Assembly: GCA_051875715.1 (NCBI GenBank)
Contig: JBJEHD010000092.1
Span: 1-31,514, forward strand
Direction of reading: 5' to 3'
From: DYCT01 sp051875715
GTDB lineage: Bacteria > Bacteroidota > Bacteroidia > Bacteroidales > Bacteroidaceae
Length of the DNA: 31,514 nt
Shown here: positions 16,610 through 25,231 of the stretch, piece by piece
Numbering within the stretch: the first letter of the stretch is position 1
Layout of the letters: every line of letters begins with the position of its first letter
The notes under the pieces: generated by a model
What the model saw: only the letters and a program-made list of their open reading frames with translations
What the model was told of the DNA's origin: nothing
Databases searched by the model: none
Program-made: the position numbers and the translations under genes

Positions 16610-16617
16610 TACCTTTG
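16610..16617 (+). promoter_or_regulatory. Putative -7 box (TACCTTTG) for the DUF4105 gene
   Basis: TACCTTTGC fits the Bacteroidetes -7 consensus and lies 30 nt upstream of the ATG at 16648. An earlier in-frame ATG at 16627 would give almost no leader, which supports the later start. Confidence 0.6.
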
Positions 16618-16647
16618 CCCCTCAAAATGGAAGACCATATATATAAT

Positions 16648-17856
16648 ATGTATAAGAAAGCTTTGTGCGCCGGCCTGCTGGTTTGCCTGCTGTGGCTGCC
16701 CGGTGGCCTGTACGGACAGTCTGTGCAGCGTCCCGAGTCGTGCGCGGACTCGGTGCGCATCAGCCTGCTGACCTGCTCGCCGAGCCAGCCTATCTATACG
16801 CTCTTCGGACATACGGCCCTCCGATACGAAGAACCTGCGCTGGGTCGCGACTATGTGTTCAACTACGGCATGTTCAGTTTTCGTGCGCCGAACTTCATCC
16901 TTCGTTTTGTGAAAGGGGAAACGGACTACCTGCTGGGCGTGGAGACCTACGACGAATTTCGCGAGGAGTACGAGGAACGTGGCTCGACGGTCTACGAGCA
17001 GGAACTGATGCTTACGGCCGATGAGAAACAGCGTCTGGTCCGCCGGTTGGAGTGGAACAGCCGGTTGGAAAACCGTACGTATCGGTACAACTTCTTCTAC
17101 GACAACTGTACGACCCGGGCGCGCGACCAGGTGGAGCGTTGCCTGGCGGGCACGGTGGACTATCGGACTTGTACGCCTCGCCTGTCCTTCCGCCGGGTGG
17201 TGCATCAGCACACGCAGCACCACGAATGGGCGCAGTTCGGCATGGATTTCTGTCTGGGAAGCCGGGCGGACGAATTCATCGACGGGCGCACGCAGCAATT
17301 CGCCCCCTTCCGCCTGTTGCAGTCGGTGGATTCGGCGTGGGTGCTTCGCGAGGACGGGACGTGTCGGCCGTTGGCTGCTCCGGCATTCGTGCTGATAGAG
17401 GGCCGGCAGCGTACGGACGGCGACGAGCCTTGGTGTCCCACGCCGACGCAGAGCGCATGGTTGCTCTTTGCCGGTGTGTTGCTGCTGACGACCTGTGGAT
17501 TCCGGCGGGGCTGGCGTTTGGCCTGGCTCGACGTGTTGCTGTACGCGGTGGCCGGTGCGGCCGGCTGTGTCGTCGCCTTTTTGGTGGGATGGTCGTCCCA
17601 TCCGGCCGTGAGCCCCAACTACCTTCTTTGGGCATTTCATCCGTTGCATCTTCTTTATGTTCCCTACGGCATCTACGCAGCCGTGAAGGGGCGTACCGAC
17701 GTATACCTGCTGGCGAACGCCGGCGTGCTGGGCTTGTTCTTTGTGGCGGCTCCTTTTTTGCCGCAAGTGTTCCAGCCGGCTGTCTATCCCCTGGCAGGTG
17801 CCTTGTGGTTGCGTAGCTTAAACAGTTTGATGGGATGGTGGAAAAAGAAAAGATGA
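16648..17856 (+). CDS. DUF4105 periplasmic/membrane protein
   Basis: A 402-residue protein with a signal segment (KALCAGLLVCLLWLPGGLYGQ). The DUF4105-type domain has CSPSQPIYTLFGHTALRY, VFNYGMFSF and YRYNFFYDNCTTRARDQVE, whose conserved His, Asn and Cys suggest a papain-like active site (the family is also called Lnb N-terminal periplasmic domain). From about residue 270 there are about four membrane helices. The enzymatic role in Bacteroidetes is not settled, though lipid-modifying activity has been suggested for related domains. The stop overlaps the next start as ATGA, so the pair is translationally coupled. I chose ATG 16648 because the -7 box sits just upstream. Confidence 0.82.
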   Translation: MYKKALCAGLLVCLLWLPGGLYGQSVQRPESCADSVRISLLTCSPSQPIYTLFGHTALRYEEPALGRDYVFNYGMFSFRAPNFILRFVKGETDYLLGVETYDEFREEYEERGSTVYEQELMLTADEKQRLVRRLEWNSRLENRTYRYNFFYDNCTTRARDQVERCLAGTVDYRTCTPRLSFRRVVHQHTQHHEWAQFGMDFCLGSRADEFIDGRTQQFAPFRLLQSVDSAWVLREDGTCRPLAAPAFVLIEGRQRTDGDEPWCPTPTQSAWLLFAGVLLLTTCGFRRGWRLAWLDVLLYAVAGAAGCVVAFLVGWSSHPAVSPNYLLWAFHPLHLLYVPYGIYAAVKGRTDVYLLANAGVLGLFFVAAPFLPQVFQPAVYPLAGALWLRSLNSLMGWWKKKR

Positions 17857-19436
17857 AAGAACGGTTGCTCACATCGCTTCTGGCGGTGTTGTCGATGGCC
17901 GGGCTGCAGGCGCAGCAGACGGCCGAGGTTCCTCGTCTGGTGGTCGGGCTGACCATCGACCAGTTGCGCACCGATTATGTGGAGGCTTTCTCGGCCTTGT
18001 ACGGCGAGCGGGGCTTCAAGCGACTGCTGCGCGAGGGGCGTTTCTATCGTCAACTGGACTACGGAATGGCCGAAGTGGATCGTGCCTCGGCTGTCGCCTC
18101 GCTCTATGCCGGAGCGCCGCCTTGCCGCCACGGCATCGTCGGGCAGGACTGGATAGACCGGGGGACGGCGCGCGTGATGAATTGCGCCGAGGACAAGGCC
18201 TACATGGGAATCTATACCGACGAGACCACATCGGCTGCCGCCATGTTGACCTCCACGTTGGCCGACGAACTGAAGGTCGGGACGCAGGGGAAGGCCTGGG
18301 TCTATTCCATCGCCCCTTTCCGCGATGCGGCCGTGATGGCTGCCGGTCATGCGGCCGACGGGGCTTTCTGGCTGAACGACGACACCGGCCTGTGGTGCGG
18401 TACGACGTATTATGCGGAGTTCCCCTACTGGGTGACCCGCTACAACGACCAGAAAGGCCTGGACAAACGCATCTCTGACATCACCTGGCGTCCGTTGCAT
18501 GCCTCGTTCCAGTACCGCTATCTGGCGTCGGAGTGGGACCAGAGTGCCTTCAAATATCATTTTGAGAACGAGAAACGGAACAAGTTCCGCCGGCTGAAGA
18601 CGAGCCCCTATGCCAACGACGAAGTCAACCGGCTGGCGGCCGAATGCCTGTTGCAGACACCGATGGGCGAAGATGGCACGCCCGACCTGCTCTCGCTGAC
18701 CTACTATGCCGGCAACTATGACCACAAAACGGTCATGGAAGCCCCGATGGAGATGCAGGACATCTATGTCCGGCTCGACCGAAACCTGGCCGACCTGCTC
18801 GACCTGGTCGACAAGAAGGTGGGGTTGCAAAACGCCCTGTTCGTCATTGCTTCGACGGGGTATGTCGAGGCCGACGGGCCCGACCTGAACAAATACCGCA
18901 TCCCCGCGGGCGAGTTCTATCCGAATCGTTGCGCCGCCCTGCTCAATATGTATCTGACGGCCATCTATGGCCCGGGACAGTTCGTCGAGGCCTACAAGGG
19001 CCCGCATATCTACCTGGACCATCAGTTGATTGAGAAGAAGCAACTGAACCTGGCCGAAGTGGTGGACAAGGCGGCCGACTTCCTGATTCAGTTCAGCGGA
19101 GTGGCCGAGGTGTACACGGCCTACCGGCTCTTGCTGGGTTCGTGGACACCGGAGGTGGCACGCATCCGGGACGGATTCCATCGCCGACGCTCGGGCGACC
19201 TGCTCATCGAGGTACTGCCCGGATGGACGGTGGTGCAGGACAACCCGTCGCAGACGCGTGTGGTACGTAAGGCCTACGTGCCTGCACCCCTCATCCTGCT
19301 GGGGGGAGGCGTGAAGGCTTCGGTGGTCGAGACACCCGTCTCGGCCGATTGTGTGGCGCCGACCATGGCCCGCTGCATGCGCATCCGGGCCCCCAATGCT
19401 TGTCCCAAGCCCCCATTGACGGGCCTGGGCAAGTAA
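17853..19436 (+). CDS. Alkaline-phosphatase-fold protein with degenerate active site
   Basis: A 527-residue exported protein (signal MKERLLTSLLAVLSMAGLQAQ) of the PafA / type I phosphodiesterase superfamily. Fold landmarks remain: VVGLTIDQLRTDY, GERGFKRLLREG, HGIVGQDW, AAGHAADGAFW, RLDRNLADLLDLVDKKVG and APLILLGGGV. Compared with remembered PafA motifs, only the first metal-ligand Asp (D36) is kept. The nucleophile Thr position is Arg77, TDYVGH reads TYYAGN (Y284, N288), TADHG reads IASTG (S334, T335), and the late metal His is absent. It is probably catalytically dead for phosphomonoester hydrolysis and may bind a ligand or partner. It is coupled to the DUF4105 gene and lies before secA. Start ATG 17853 is preferred to 17835 because it gives a clean signal peptide. 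Confidence 0.85.
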   Translation: MKERLLTSLLAVLSMAGLQAQQTAEVPRLVVGLTIDQLRTDYVEAFSALYGERGFKRLLREGRFYRQLDYGMAEVDRASAVASLYAGAPPCRHGIVGQDWIDRGTARVMNCAEDKAYMGIYTDETTSAAAMLTSTLADELKVGTQGKAWVYSIAPFRDAAVMAAGHAADGAFWLNDDTGLWCGTTYYAEFPYWVTRYNDQKGLDKRISDITWRPLHASFQYRYLASEWDQSAFKYHFENEKRNKFRRLKTSPYANDEVNRLAAECLLQTPMGEDGTPDLLSLTYYAGNYDHKTVMEAPMEMQDIYVRLDRNLADLLDLVDKKVGLQNALFVIASTGYVEADGPDLNKYRIPAGEFYPNRCAALLNMYLTAIYGPGQFVEAYKGPHIYLDHQLIEKKQLNLAEVVDKAADFLIQFSGVAEVYTAYRLLLGSWTPEVARIRDGFHRRRSGDLLIEVLPGWTVVQDNPSQTRVVRKAYVPAPLILLGGGVKASVVETPVSADCVAPTMARCMRIRAPNACPKPPLTGLGK

Positions 19437-19475
19437 AAAACGGCGAGAAAACAACGGTGCTGTCGGCATTTTGCT

Positions 19476-19483
19476 TACATTTG
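19476..19483 (+). promoter_or_regulatory. Putative -7 box (TACATTTG) for secA
   Basis: TACATTTGC matches TAnnTTTG and is 44 nt upstream of the secA ATG, in the 91-nt gap after the phosphatase-like gene. No -33 TTTG is seen at 19-21 nt. Confidence 0.5.
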
Positions 19484-19527
19484 CACCGAGAATACACTTA
19501 TTTGAACAATAAACAAAGAACAATACA

Positions 19528-22500
19528 ATGGGATTTAATGAGTTTTTGAGTAAACTGTTTGGAAACAAGTCGACCCGCGACATGAAGGAAATACAGCCTT
19601 GGGTGGAGAAAGTCAAGGCGGCCTATCCGGCCATTCAGAGCCTGAGCAACGACGAACTGCGCGCCAAGACCTTGGAACTGAAGAAACGTGTGCAGGACTC
19701 GGCCAGCACCGAACGGGCCAAAATAGAGGAACTGAAGGCTACGGTCGAAAGCACCGAACTGGAAGAAAGGGAAGGCTTGTTTGCGAAAATCGACAAACTG
19801 GAGAAAGACGTACTGGATAAATACGAGCAGGCCCTCAACGAGGTGTTGCCCGAAGCGTTTGCCATCGTGAAGGACACCGCCCGCCGCTTTGCCGAGAACG
19901 AGGAAATCGTTGTCACGGCCACTCCTTTCGACCAGGAACTGGCTGCGAAGAAGGATTTCGTCCGCATCGAAGGCGACAAGGCCATTTACCAAAACCACTG
20001 GATGGCAGGAGGAAACGAGGTCACGTGGAACATGGTGCACTACGATGTGCAGTTGTTCGGCGGCGTGGTGCTCCATCAAGGAAAGATTGCCGAGATGGCG
20101 ACCGGCGAGGGCAAGACCCTGGTGGCCACCCTTCCGGTGTTCCTGAACGCCCTTACGGGAAACGGCGTGCACGTCGTTACGGTGAACGACTACCTTTCCA
20201 AGCGCGACTCCGAGTGGATGGGTCCGCTGTACGAATTCCATGGTTTGAGCGTTGACTGCATCGACAAGCATCAGCCCAACTCCGAAGCGCGCCGCAAGGC
20301 CTACATGGCCGACATCACTTTCGGTACGAACAACGAGTTTGGTTTCGACTACCTGCGCGACAACATGGCCATCAGCCCGCACGACCTGGTGCAGCGCAAG
20401 CATAACTACGCCATTGTCGACGAGGTCGACTCGGTGCTGATTGACGATGCGCGTACGCCGCTCATCATTTCCGGACCTGTGCCGAAAGGCGAAGACCAGT
20501 TGTTTGAGCAGTTGCGCCCGTTGGTAGAGCGTCTCGTGGCCGCCCAGAAGACGCTTGCCACGAAATACCTGACCGACGCCAAGCGGTTGATCGCTTCCGA
20601 CGACAAGAAAGACCAGGAGGAAGGCTTTCTGGCCCTGTTCCGCAGCCACAAGGCCCTGCCGAAGAACAAGGCCTTGATCAAGTTCCTGAGCGAACCGGGC
20701 ATCAAGGCCGGCATGCTGAAGACGGAGGAAATCTACATGGAGCAGAACAACAAGCGCATGCCCGAGGCTGTCGAGCCGCTCTACTTCGTCATCGAAGAAA
20801 AGATGAACAGCGTGGACCTGACCGACAAGGGCATCGACTTGATTACCGGCAATGCGTCCGACCCCACGCTCTTCGTCCTGCCTGACATCACCTCCGAATT
20901 GTCGGCTCTTGAGAACGAGAACCTCTCTGCCGAAGAACGGCTGGCCAAGAAGGACGAGTTGCTGAACAACTACGCCATCAAGAGCGAACGCGTACATACC
21001 ATCAACCAGTTGCTGAAGGCCTATACGATGTTTGAGAAGGACGACCAGTACGTGGTCATCGACGGACAAGTGAAGATTGTCGACGAGCAGACCGGACGTA
21101 TCATGGAGGGACGTCGCTATTCCGATGGACTGCATCAGGCTATCGAAGCCAAGGAACGGGTGAAAATCGAGGCGGCCACGCAGACGTTTGCCACCATCAC
21201 GCTCCAGAACTATTTCCGCATGTATCATAAGTTATCCGGCATGACCGGTACGGCCGAAACCGAAGCCGGAGAGTTCTGGGACATCTACAAACTGGACGTG
21301 GTGGTCATCCCCACCAACCGCCCTATTGCCCGCATCGACATGAACGACCGCGTCTACAAGACCAAACGTGCGAAGTATAATGCCGTTATCAACGAAATCG
21401 TCGCCATGGTCGAAGCCGGCCGTCCCGTGCTGGTCGGCACCACGTCGGTGGAAATCTCCGAACTGCTCAGCCGCATGCTGACCCTGCGCAAGATAGAGCA
21501 CAACGTGCTCAACGCCAAGTTGCACCAGAAAGAGGCCGACATCGTGGCCCAGGCCGGACAGCGCAGCATCGTGACCATCGCGACCAACATGGCCGGCCGT
21601 GGAACGGACATCAAGCTGAGCCCCGAGGTGAAGGCTGCCGGTGGTTTGGCCATCATCGGCACCGAACGCCACGAGAGCCGCCGTGTCGACCGCCAGTTGC
21701 GCGGACGTGCCGGTCGTCAGGGCGACCCGGGTTCGTCGGTGTTCTTCGTGTCGCTCGAGGACAACCTCATGCGCCTCTTCGCGTCCGACCGTGTCGTGTC
21801 CATCATGGACCGTCTGGGCCTTACCGAGGACGAGATGATTGAGCACCGCATGGTGTCGAAATCCATCGAGACGGCCCAGAAGAAGGTGGAAGAAAACAAC
21901 TTCGGCATCCGCAAACGCCTGCTGGAGTACGACGACGTGATGAACAAGCAGCGCGTGGTCATCTACACCAAACGCCGTCACGCCTTGATGGGCGAACGCA
22001 TCGGCATGGACATTGTCAACATGGTGTGGGACCGCGTGGTCGACGCCATCGAGAACAACGACTACGAAGGCGCACAGATGGCCGTCCTCCAGAACTTCGC
22101 CATGGAACTGCCGTATACGGAAGAGCAGTTCCGCAACGAGAAACGCGAAACCATGGAGAATGCCCTCTTCGAGGCGGTTATGGAGAACTTCAAGCGCAAG
22201 ATGGACCGTCTGGCCCAGATTGCCTGGCCCGTCATCAAGAACGTCTACGAGAACCAGGGGCAGATGTATCAGAACATCATGATCCCCATCACGGACGGAC
22301 GCCGCGTCTACAACATCTCGTGCAACCTCAAGGCGGCCTACGAGAGCGAATGCAAGGAGGTGGTGAAGGCCTTCGAAAAATCCATCCTGCTCCACACCAT
22401 CGACGAGGCCTGGAAGGAGAACCTGCGCGAACTGGACGAACTGAAGCACTCGGTGCAAAACGCCAGCTACGAGCAGAAAGACCCCTTGCTCATCTACAAA

Positions 22501-22818
22501 CTCGAGTCGGTGGGCCTGTTCGATGCGATGGTCAATAAAATCAACAACCAGACCATCTCCATCCTGATGCGCGGACAGATCCCGATGCCGGACCCCTCGC
22601 AGGTGAGGGAGGCCGCTCCCGAACCGGCACGCCCGCGCCAGCAGTATCAGGAGCAGAAGCGCGACCTGAACGACCCAGCCCAGCAAGACGCGGCTCGCCG
22701 CGACACTCGTGAGGTGAAGCGCGAGCCGGTGCGCTCGGACCATGTGCCCGGGCGTAACGACCCCTGCCCGTGCGGAAGCGGAAAGAAGTACAAGAACTGT
22801 CACGGCCGGGGCTTGTAA
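19528..22818 (+). CDS. secA: Preprotein translocase ATPase SecA
   Basis: A 1096-residue motor that drives unfolded proteins through SecYEG. Motifs in order: Walker A MATGEGKT (about residues 190-197), DEVDSVLIDDARTPLIISG (about 297-315), SGMTGTAETE, GTTSVEISELLS, and ATNMAGRGTDIKL with QLRGRAGRQGDPGSS. The helical scaffold and wing domains follow, then a proline/arginine-rich linker and the C-terminal zinc site NDPCPCGSGKKYKNCHG (about 1078-1094), which binds SecB or ribosomes. The length, above the ~900 of E. coli, reflects the insert near residues 330-470 that is usual in Bacteroidetes. The start MGFNEFLSKLFGNKSTRDMK matches the family. Confidence 0.98.
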   Translation: MGFNEFLSKLFGNKSTRDMKEIQPWVEKVKAAYPAIQSLSNDELRAKTLELKKRVQDSASTERAKIEELKATVESTELEEREGLFAKIDKLEKDVLDKYEQALNEVLPEAFAIVKDTARRFAENEEIVVTATPFDQELAAKKDFVRIEGDKAIYQNHWMAGGNEVTWNMVHYDVQLFGGVVLHQGKIAEMATGEGKTLVATLPVFLNALTGNGVHVVTVNDYLSKRDSEWMGPLYEFHGLSVDCIDKHQPNSEARRKAYMADITFGTNNEFGFDYLRDNMAISPHDLVQRKHNYAIVDEVDSVLIDDARTPLIISGPVPKGEDQLFEQLRPLVERLVAAQKTLATKYLTDAKRLIASDDKKDQEEGFLALFRSHKALPKNKALIKFLSEPGIKAGMLKTEEIYMEQNNKRMPEAVEPLYFVIEEKMNSVDLTDKGIDLITGNASDPTLFVLPDITSELSALENENLSAEERLAKKDELLNNYAIKSERVHTINQLLKAYTMFEKDDQYVVIDGQVKIVDEQTGRIMEGRRYSDGLHQAIEAKERVKIEAATQTFATITLQNYFRMYHKLSGMTGTAETEAGEFWDIYKLDVVVIPTNRPIARIDMNDRVYKTKRAKYNAVINEIVAMVEAGRPVLVGTTSVEISELLSRMLTLRKIEHNVLNAKLHQKEADIVAQAGQRSIVTIATNMAGRGTDIKLSPEVKAAGGLAIIGTERHESRRVDRQLRGRAGRQGDPGSSVFFVSLEDNLMRLFASDRVVSIMDRLGLTEDEMIEHRMVSKSIETAQKKVEENNFGIRKRLLEYDDVMNKQRVVIYTKRRHALMGERIGMDIVNMVWDRVVDAIENNDYEGAQMAVLQNFAMELPYTEEQFRNEKRETMENALFEAVMENFKRKMDRLAQIAWPVIKNVYENQGQMYQNIMIPITDGRRVYNISCNLKAAYESECKEVVKAFEKSILLHTIDEAWKENLRELDELKHSVQNASYEQKDPLLIYKLESVGLFDAMVNKINNQTISILMRGQIPMPDPSQVREAAPEPARPRQQYQEQKRDLNDPAQQDAARRDTREVKREPVRSDHVPGRNDPCPCGSGKKYKNCHGRGL

Positions 22819-22850
22819 GGCCTCGTCCCCCTCTTCGTTCGCTATCCGCC

Positions 22851-23813
22851 ATGCGGCTCGCGTTATGCTTTTCGGCCCTTCTGCTGACGGCCTGCCGTAT
22901 GATGGAGTCCGTCCCGTTGCAGACGCTTCAACCGGCGGATGTGTGCCTGCCGGCCGAGGTGCGCAAGGTGGGCGTGGTCTATCGGCCCTGCGCAGGGGCG
23001 CGCGGACAAGAAGCCCGCGTGGCCGACGAACTGGCCCGGCGTGTGAACGAAGGAAACTATTTCGACCAAGTGCTCATCCTCGACTCGGCCTTGTGCGCGG
23101 GCGGGGATGAGCCTTTGCTTTCTCCGGCCGTGGTGCAGGAGGCGGCCTCCTCCCTGCAGGTCGACGCCCTGTTGTCGGTGGAGCGTGTGCGACTCGATTT
23201 CGCGCGCGAGGTGTATACCTTGCCCGAAGACGTCGGTCTTCAGGCCGAACTGTGCGGCCGGATGGAGATTGCCACCGCACTCTACCTGCCCGCACGCCGT
23301 CATCCCTTGGTCGTGTTTACCGACCGCGACAGCCTGTTCTGGGATGCCTGGCAGGCCGACGAGGCGCGGCTGGCGGAGGCTGCGCGCCACGTCGCTTCGC
23401 TGCCGCCGAAGCATTGGTTGCCTACCTGGGCGGACCATGCGCGCCTGTTCTATGCCGGCGGATGCGCCGACTTGCGCGATGCGGCCGTCTGCGTCCGTGC
23501 GTCCGACTGGGAGTCGGCGCGCACCTGCTGGCTTCGGACCTACGGTTGCAAGAAACGCCGCCTGCGCCTGCGGGCCGCCTACAATCTGGCGCTCTATTAC
23601 GAGGTGGCCGACGACCCGTCGCAGGCCTTGCAGTGGTTACAAAAAGCGTTGGAACTGGCATCGGCCGGACAAAGGCCCGATGCGGAGGGGATGCCTGCCA
23701 ACCCCGGATACGACTATGCCTTGGCAGCCTCGGCCTATGCACGGATGAAGCAGCGGGAAGCCGATTTGCAGAAACTGAGACTGCAAATGCAGCGATTCGC
23801 GGATGATTTTTAG
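22851..23813 (+). CDS. Predicted lipoprotein, DUF6340-like
   Basis: A 320-residue protein with a lipoprotein signal MRLALCFSALLLTAC (Cys15 lipobox). An N-terminal alpha/beta region (VRKVGVVYRPC...VADELARRVNEGNYFDQVLILD) is followed near residues 225-310 by TPR-like helices (DWESARTCWLRTYGCKKRRLR, AAYNLALYYEVADDPSQALQWLQKALELA). The layout resembles the DUF6340 family of Bacteroidetes, whose function is unknown; the family name is from memory. It starts 32 nt after secA and is probably co-transcribed. ATG 22851 is preferred over in-frame 22770, which lies inside secA and would bury the signal peptide. Confidence 0.75.
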   Translation: MRLALCFSALLLTACRMMESVPLQTLQPADVCLPAEVRKVGVVYRPCAGARGQEARVADELARRVNEGNYFDQVLILDSALCAGGDEPLLSPAVVQEAASSLQVDALLSVERVRLDFAREVYTLPEDVGLQAELCGRMEIATALYLPARRHPLVVFTDRDSLFWDAWQADEARLAEAARHVASLPPKHWLPTWADHARLFYAGGCADLRDAAVCVRASDWESARTCWLRTYGCKKRRLRLRAAYNLALYYEVADDPSQALQWLQKALELASAGQRPDAEGMPANPGYDYALAASAYARMKQREADLQKLRLQMQRFADDF

Positions 23814-23844
23814 AGGCGAAAGGTTGTCCGAAAGAAATTTTTTG

Positions 23845-23852
23845 TACTTTTG
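23845..23852 (+). promoter_or_regulatory. Putative -7 box (TACTTTTG) before the small acidic protein gene
   Basis: TACTTTTGG matches TAnnTTTG and is 38 nt upstream of the ATG at 23891. A GTTG sequence about 18 nt upstream is a weak candidate for -33. Confidence 0.45.
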
Positions 23853-23890
23853 GCTGTCAGATTGACCAACCCTAAGAGAACAAGTCGCGT

Positions 23891-24334
23891 ATGAAACTCA
23901 GCAACTCCACACAATCGATTCTTGAGAATGCCGTCCGCAAAGCCTTGGCGGCCTTTCCCCGGAGCGGACAGCCCACCGTCTCCGACATTCATATCCTGCC
24001 GAAGCAGGACACCGGCGAAATCCTTGTCTTCGACGACGATGACCGTACGCTGGCCTCGGCCGTGGTGGAGGAGTGGGCCGACTGCCCGTCCGACCATTTC
24101 ATGGGCGACGTGGAACGCATCCTGCGGACCGTGCTGACGAAACTGCAGGGCGAGGGGGCCATGCAGGCCGCCAACCTGCTGGAGCCTTATTCGTTTGTCT
24201 TGGTGGACGACGACCGCGAGACCGTGGCCGAACTGCTGCTGGTGGACGACGACACACTGCTCGTCAGCGATGAACTGCTGAAGGGGCTCGACCAGGAGTT
24301 GGACGATTTTCTCAAGCAACTCCTGTCCGAGTAG
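23891..24334 (+). CDS. Small acidic conserved-looking protein of unknown function
   Basis: A 147-residue soluble protein with no signal peptide. The N-terminus (MKLSNSTQSILENAVRKALAAF) is an amphipathic helix. The rest carries three clusters of aspartates, each after a beta-like stretch: ILVFDDDDRT (about 44-53), FVLVDDDRET (about 102-111) and LLLVDDDTLL (about 116-125). It ends in an acidic helix (LKGLDQELDDFLKQLLSE). The repeated V-D-D-D suggests an internal repeat or a metal- or partner-binding surface. I do not recognise the family. It has a likely own promoter and converges on the next gene with 14 nt between stops. Confidence 0.75.
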   Translation: MKLSNSTQSILENAVRKALAAFPRSGQPTVSDIHILPKQDTGEILVFDDDDRTLASAVVEEWADCPSDHFMGDVERILRTVLTKLQGEGAMQAANLLEPYSFVLVDDDRETVAELLLVDDDTLLVSDELLKGLDQELDDFLKQLLSE

Positions 24335-24348
24335 TTCCTGCTCCCCCC

Positions 24349-24795
24349 TTATTTCTGCCGGGGCGCATTGCCGCCCTTCAGCATGTGGCGTTTGAACTTC
24401 ATCTCCGCTTTGTGCACGAGGAACAGTTTGCGGATGGGGATGGCCTGTTTGTATCGGAGGTAGTATTCTTTCTCCAATTGCGCCGTCTGTATGCGTGCCT
24501 CGTAGGCCTCGTCCATGAGGCGTTCGTAGTCGGCCTCGCCGAGGTTCGGGTCGTTTTCCTTGCGGATGGCCTTCAGCGCCTTCTTGCCCAGCACCTGCTT
24601 CTTTTCCTGTAGTTCGAAATAGAGGGCGAAGAATCGTGCTGCCTCTTCGGGCGTCAGTTCGGCCTCGCGGGTGATAAACTCCATTTGCCGGGCGCGAAAC
24701 TCGTCTTGGCCGAGTTTCTGCTTCCCCTTTTGTTGTCCCCATGCCGTGGTCGTGGCGGCCACGGCGAGGCAGCATGCGATGATGATTGGTTTCAT
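24349..24795 (-). CDS. Small periplasmic Spy/CpxP-like helical protein
   Basis: A 148-residue protein with a signal peptide (MKPIIIACCLAVAATTTAWGQ) followed by charged helices. The phrase EFITREAELTPEEAARFFALYFELQEKKQVLGKK has the LTPEEA.FF spacing seen in periplasmic Spy/CpxP or heavy-metal-resistance-like sensors. Its start overlaps the anti-sigma stop as ATGA. In this setting it is likely a regulated periplasmic product of the sigma/anti-sigma operon, perhaps a stress chaperone or signal modulator; that is inference. Confidence 0.75.
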   Translation of the reverse strand: MKPIIIACCLAVAATTTAWGQQKGKQKLGQDEFRARQMEFITREAELTPEEAARFFALYFELQEKKQVLGKKALKAIRKENDPNLGEADYERLMDEAYEARIQTAQLEKEYYLRYKQAIPIRKLFLVHKAEMKFKRHMLKGGNAPRQK

Positions 24796-25172
24796 TGTTC
24801 TTCCTCCGTAAAAGGTTCTTCTAAGTTGTCTTCTGTCAGATACTGGTAGAGCGTGTAGTCGTCCATGACGGCGTGGTCCAGGATGGCCATCTCCACGTAT
24901 TCACCGGGCGACGGCGCGGGCTCGGCGGTGGTGGCCGTGCGCTCCATCACGTAGCGCAGCGGGAGCAGGATGGCTACGAACATGGCGGCCATGTAAAGCC
25001 ACGGCTTGATGCGTGCGCCAAATCCCGGACGCTCTTCCGCCGGGCGGGCGGGTTGTTCGGGCAGGCGGCTCATGATGTCCTCCGTCAGGTGGTCGAAATA
25101 TCCCTCGGGCACCCTGAACGGGTCTTTCTTTCCGGCATGCCGTCGGATGTAGTCTTCTTCTTCTGTATGCAT
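24792..25172 (-). CDS. Anti-sigma-factor-like membrane protein
   Basis: A 126-residue protein. The N-terminal cytoplasmic part DPFRVPEGYFDHLTEDIMSRLPE is typical of Bacteroidetes proteins encoded after ECF sigma genes. One membrane helix is at about residues 66-84 (KPWLYMAAMFVAILLPLRYVM), and a short acidic periplasmic tail follows (ending EEPFTEEEQ). It is preceded by GGAG close to the ATG at 25172. The 59-nt gap to the sigma gene is rich in CAA/CAG triplets. It presumably binds and restrains the sigma factor encoded upstream. Confidence 0.78.
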   Translation of the reverse strand: MHTEEEDYIRRHAGKKDPFRVPEGYFDHLTEDIMSRLPEQPARPAEERPGFGARIKPWLYMAAMFVAILLPLRYVMERTATTAEPAPSPGEYVEMAILDHAVMDDYTLYQYLTEDNLEEPFTEEEQ

Positions 25173-25231
25173 AGTCTCCGGTTGCTGTTGTTGTTGCTCT
25201 TGTTGTTTTGATGTGTCAAGGCCGGCAAGGT

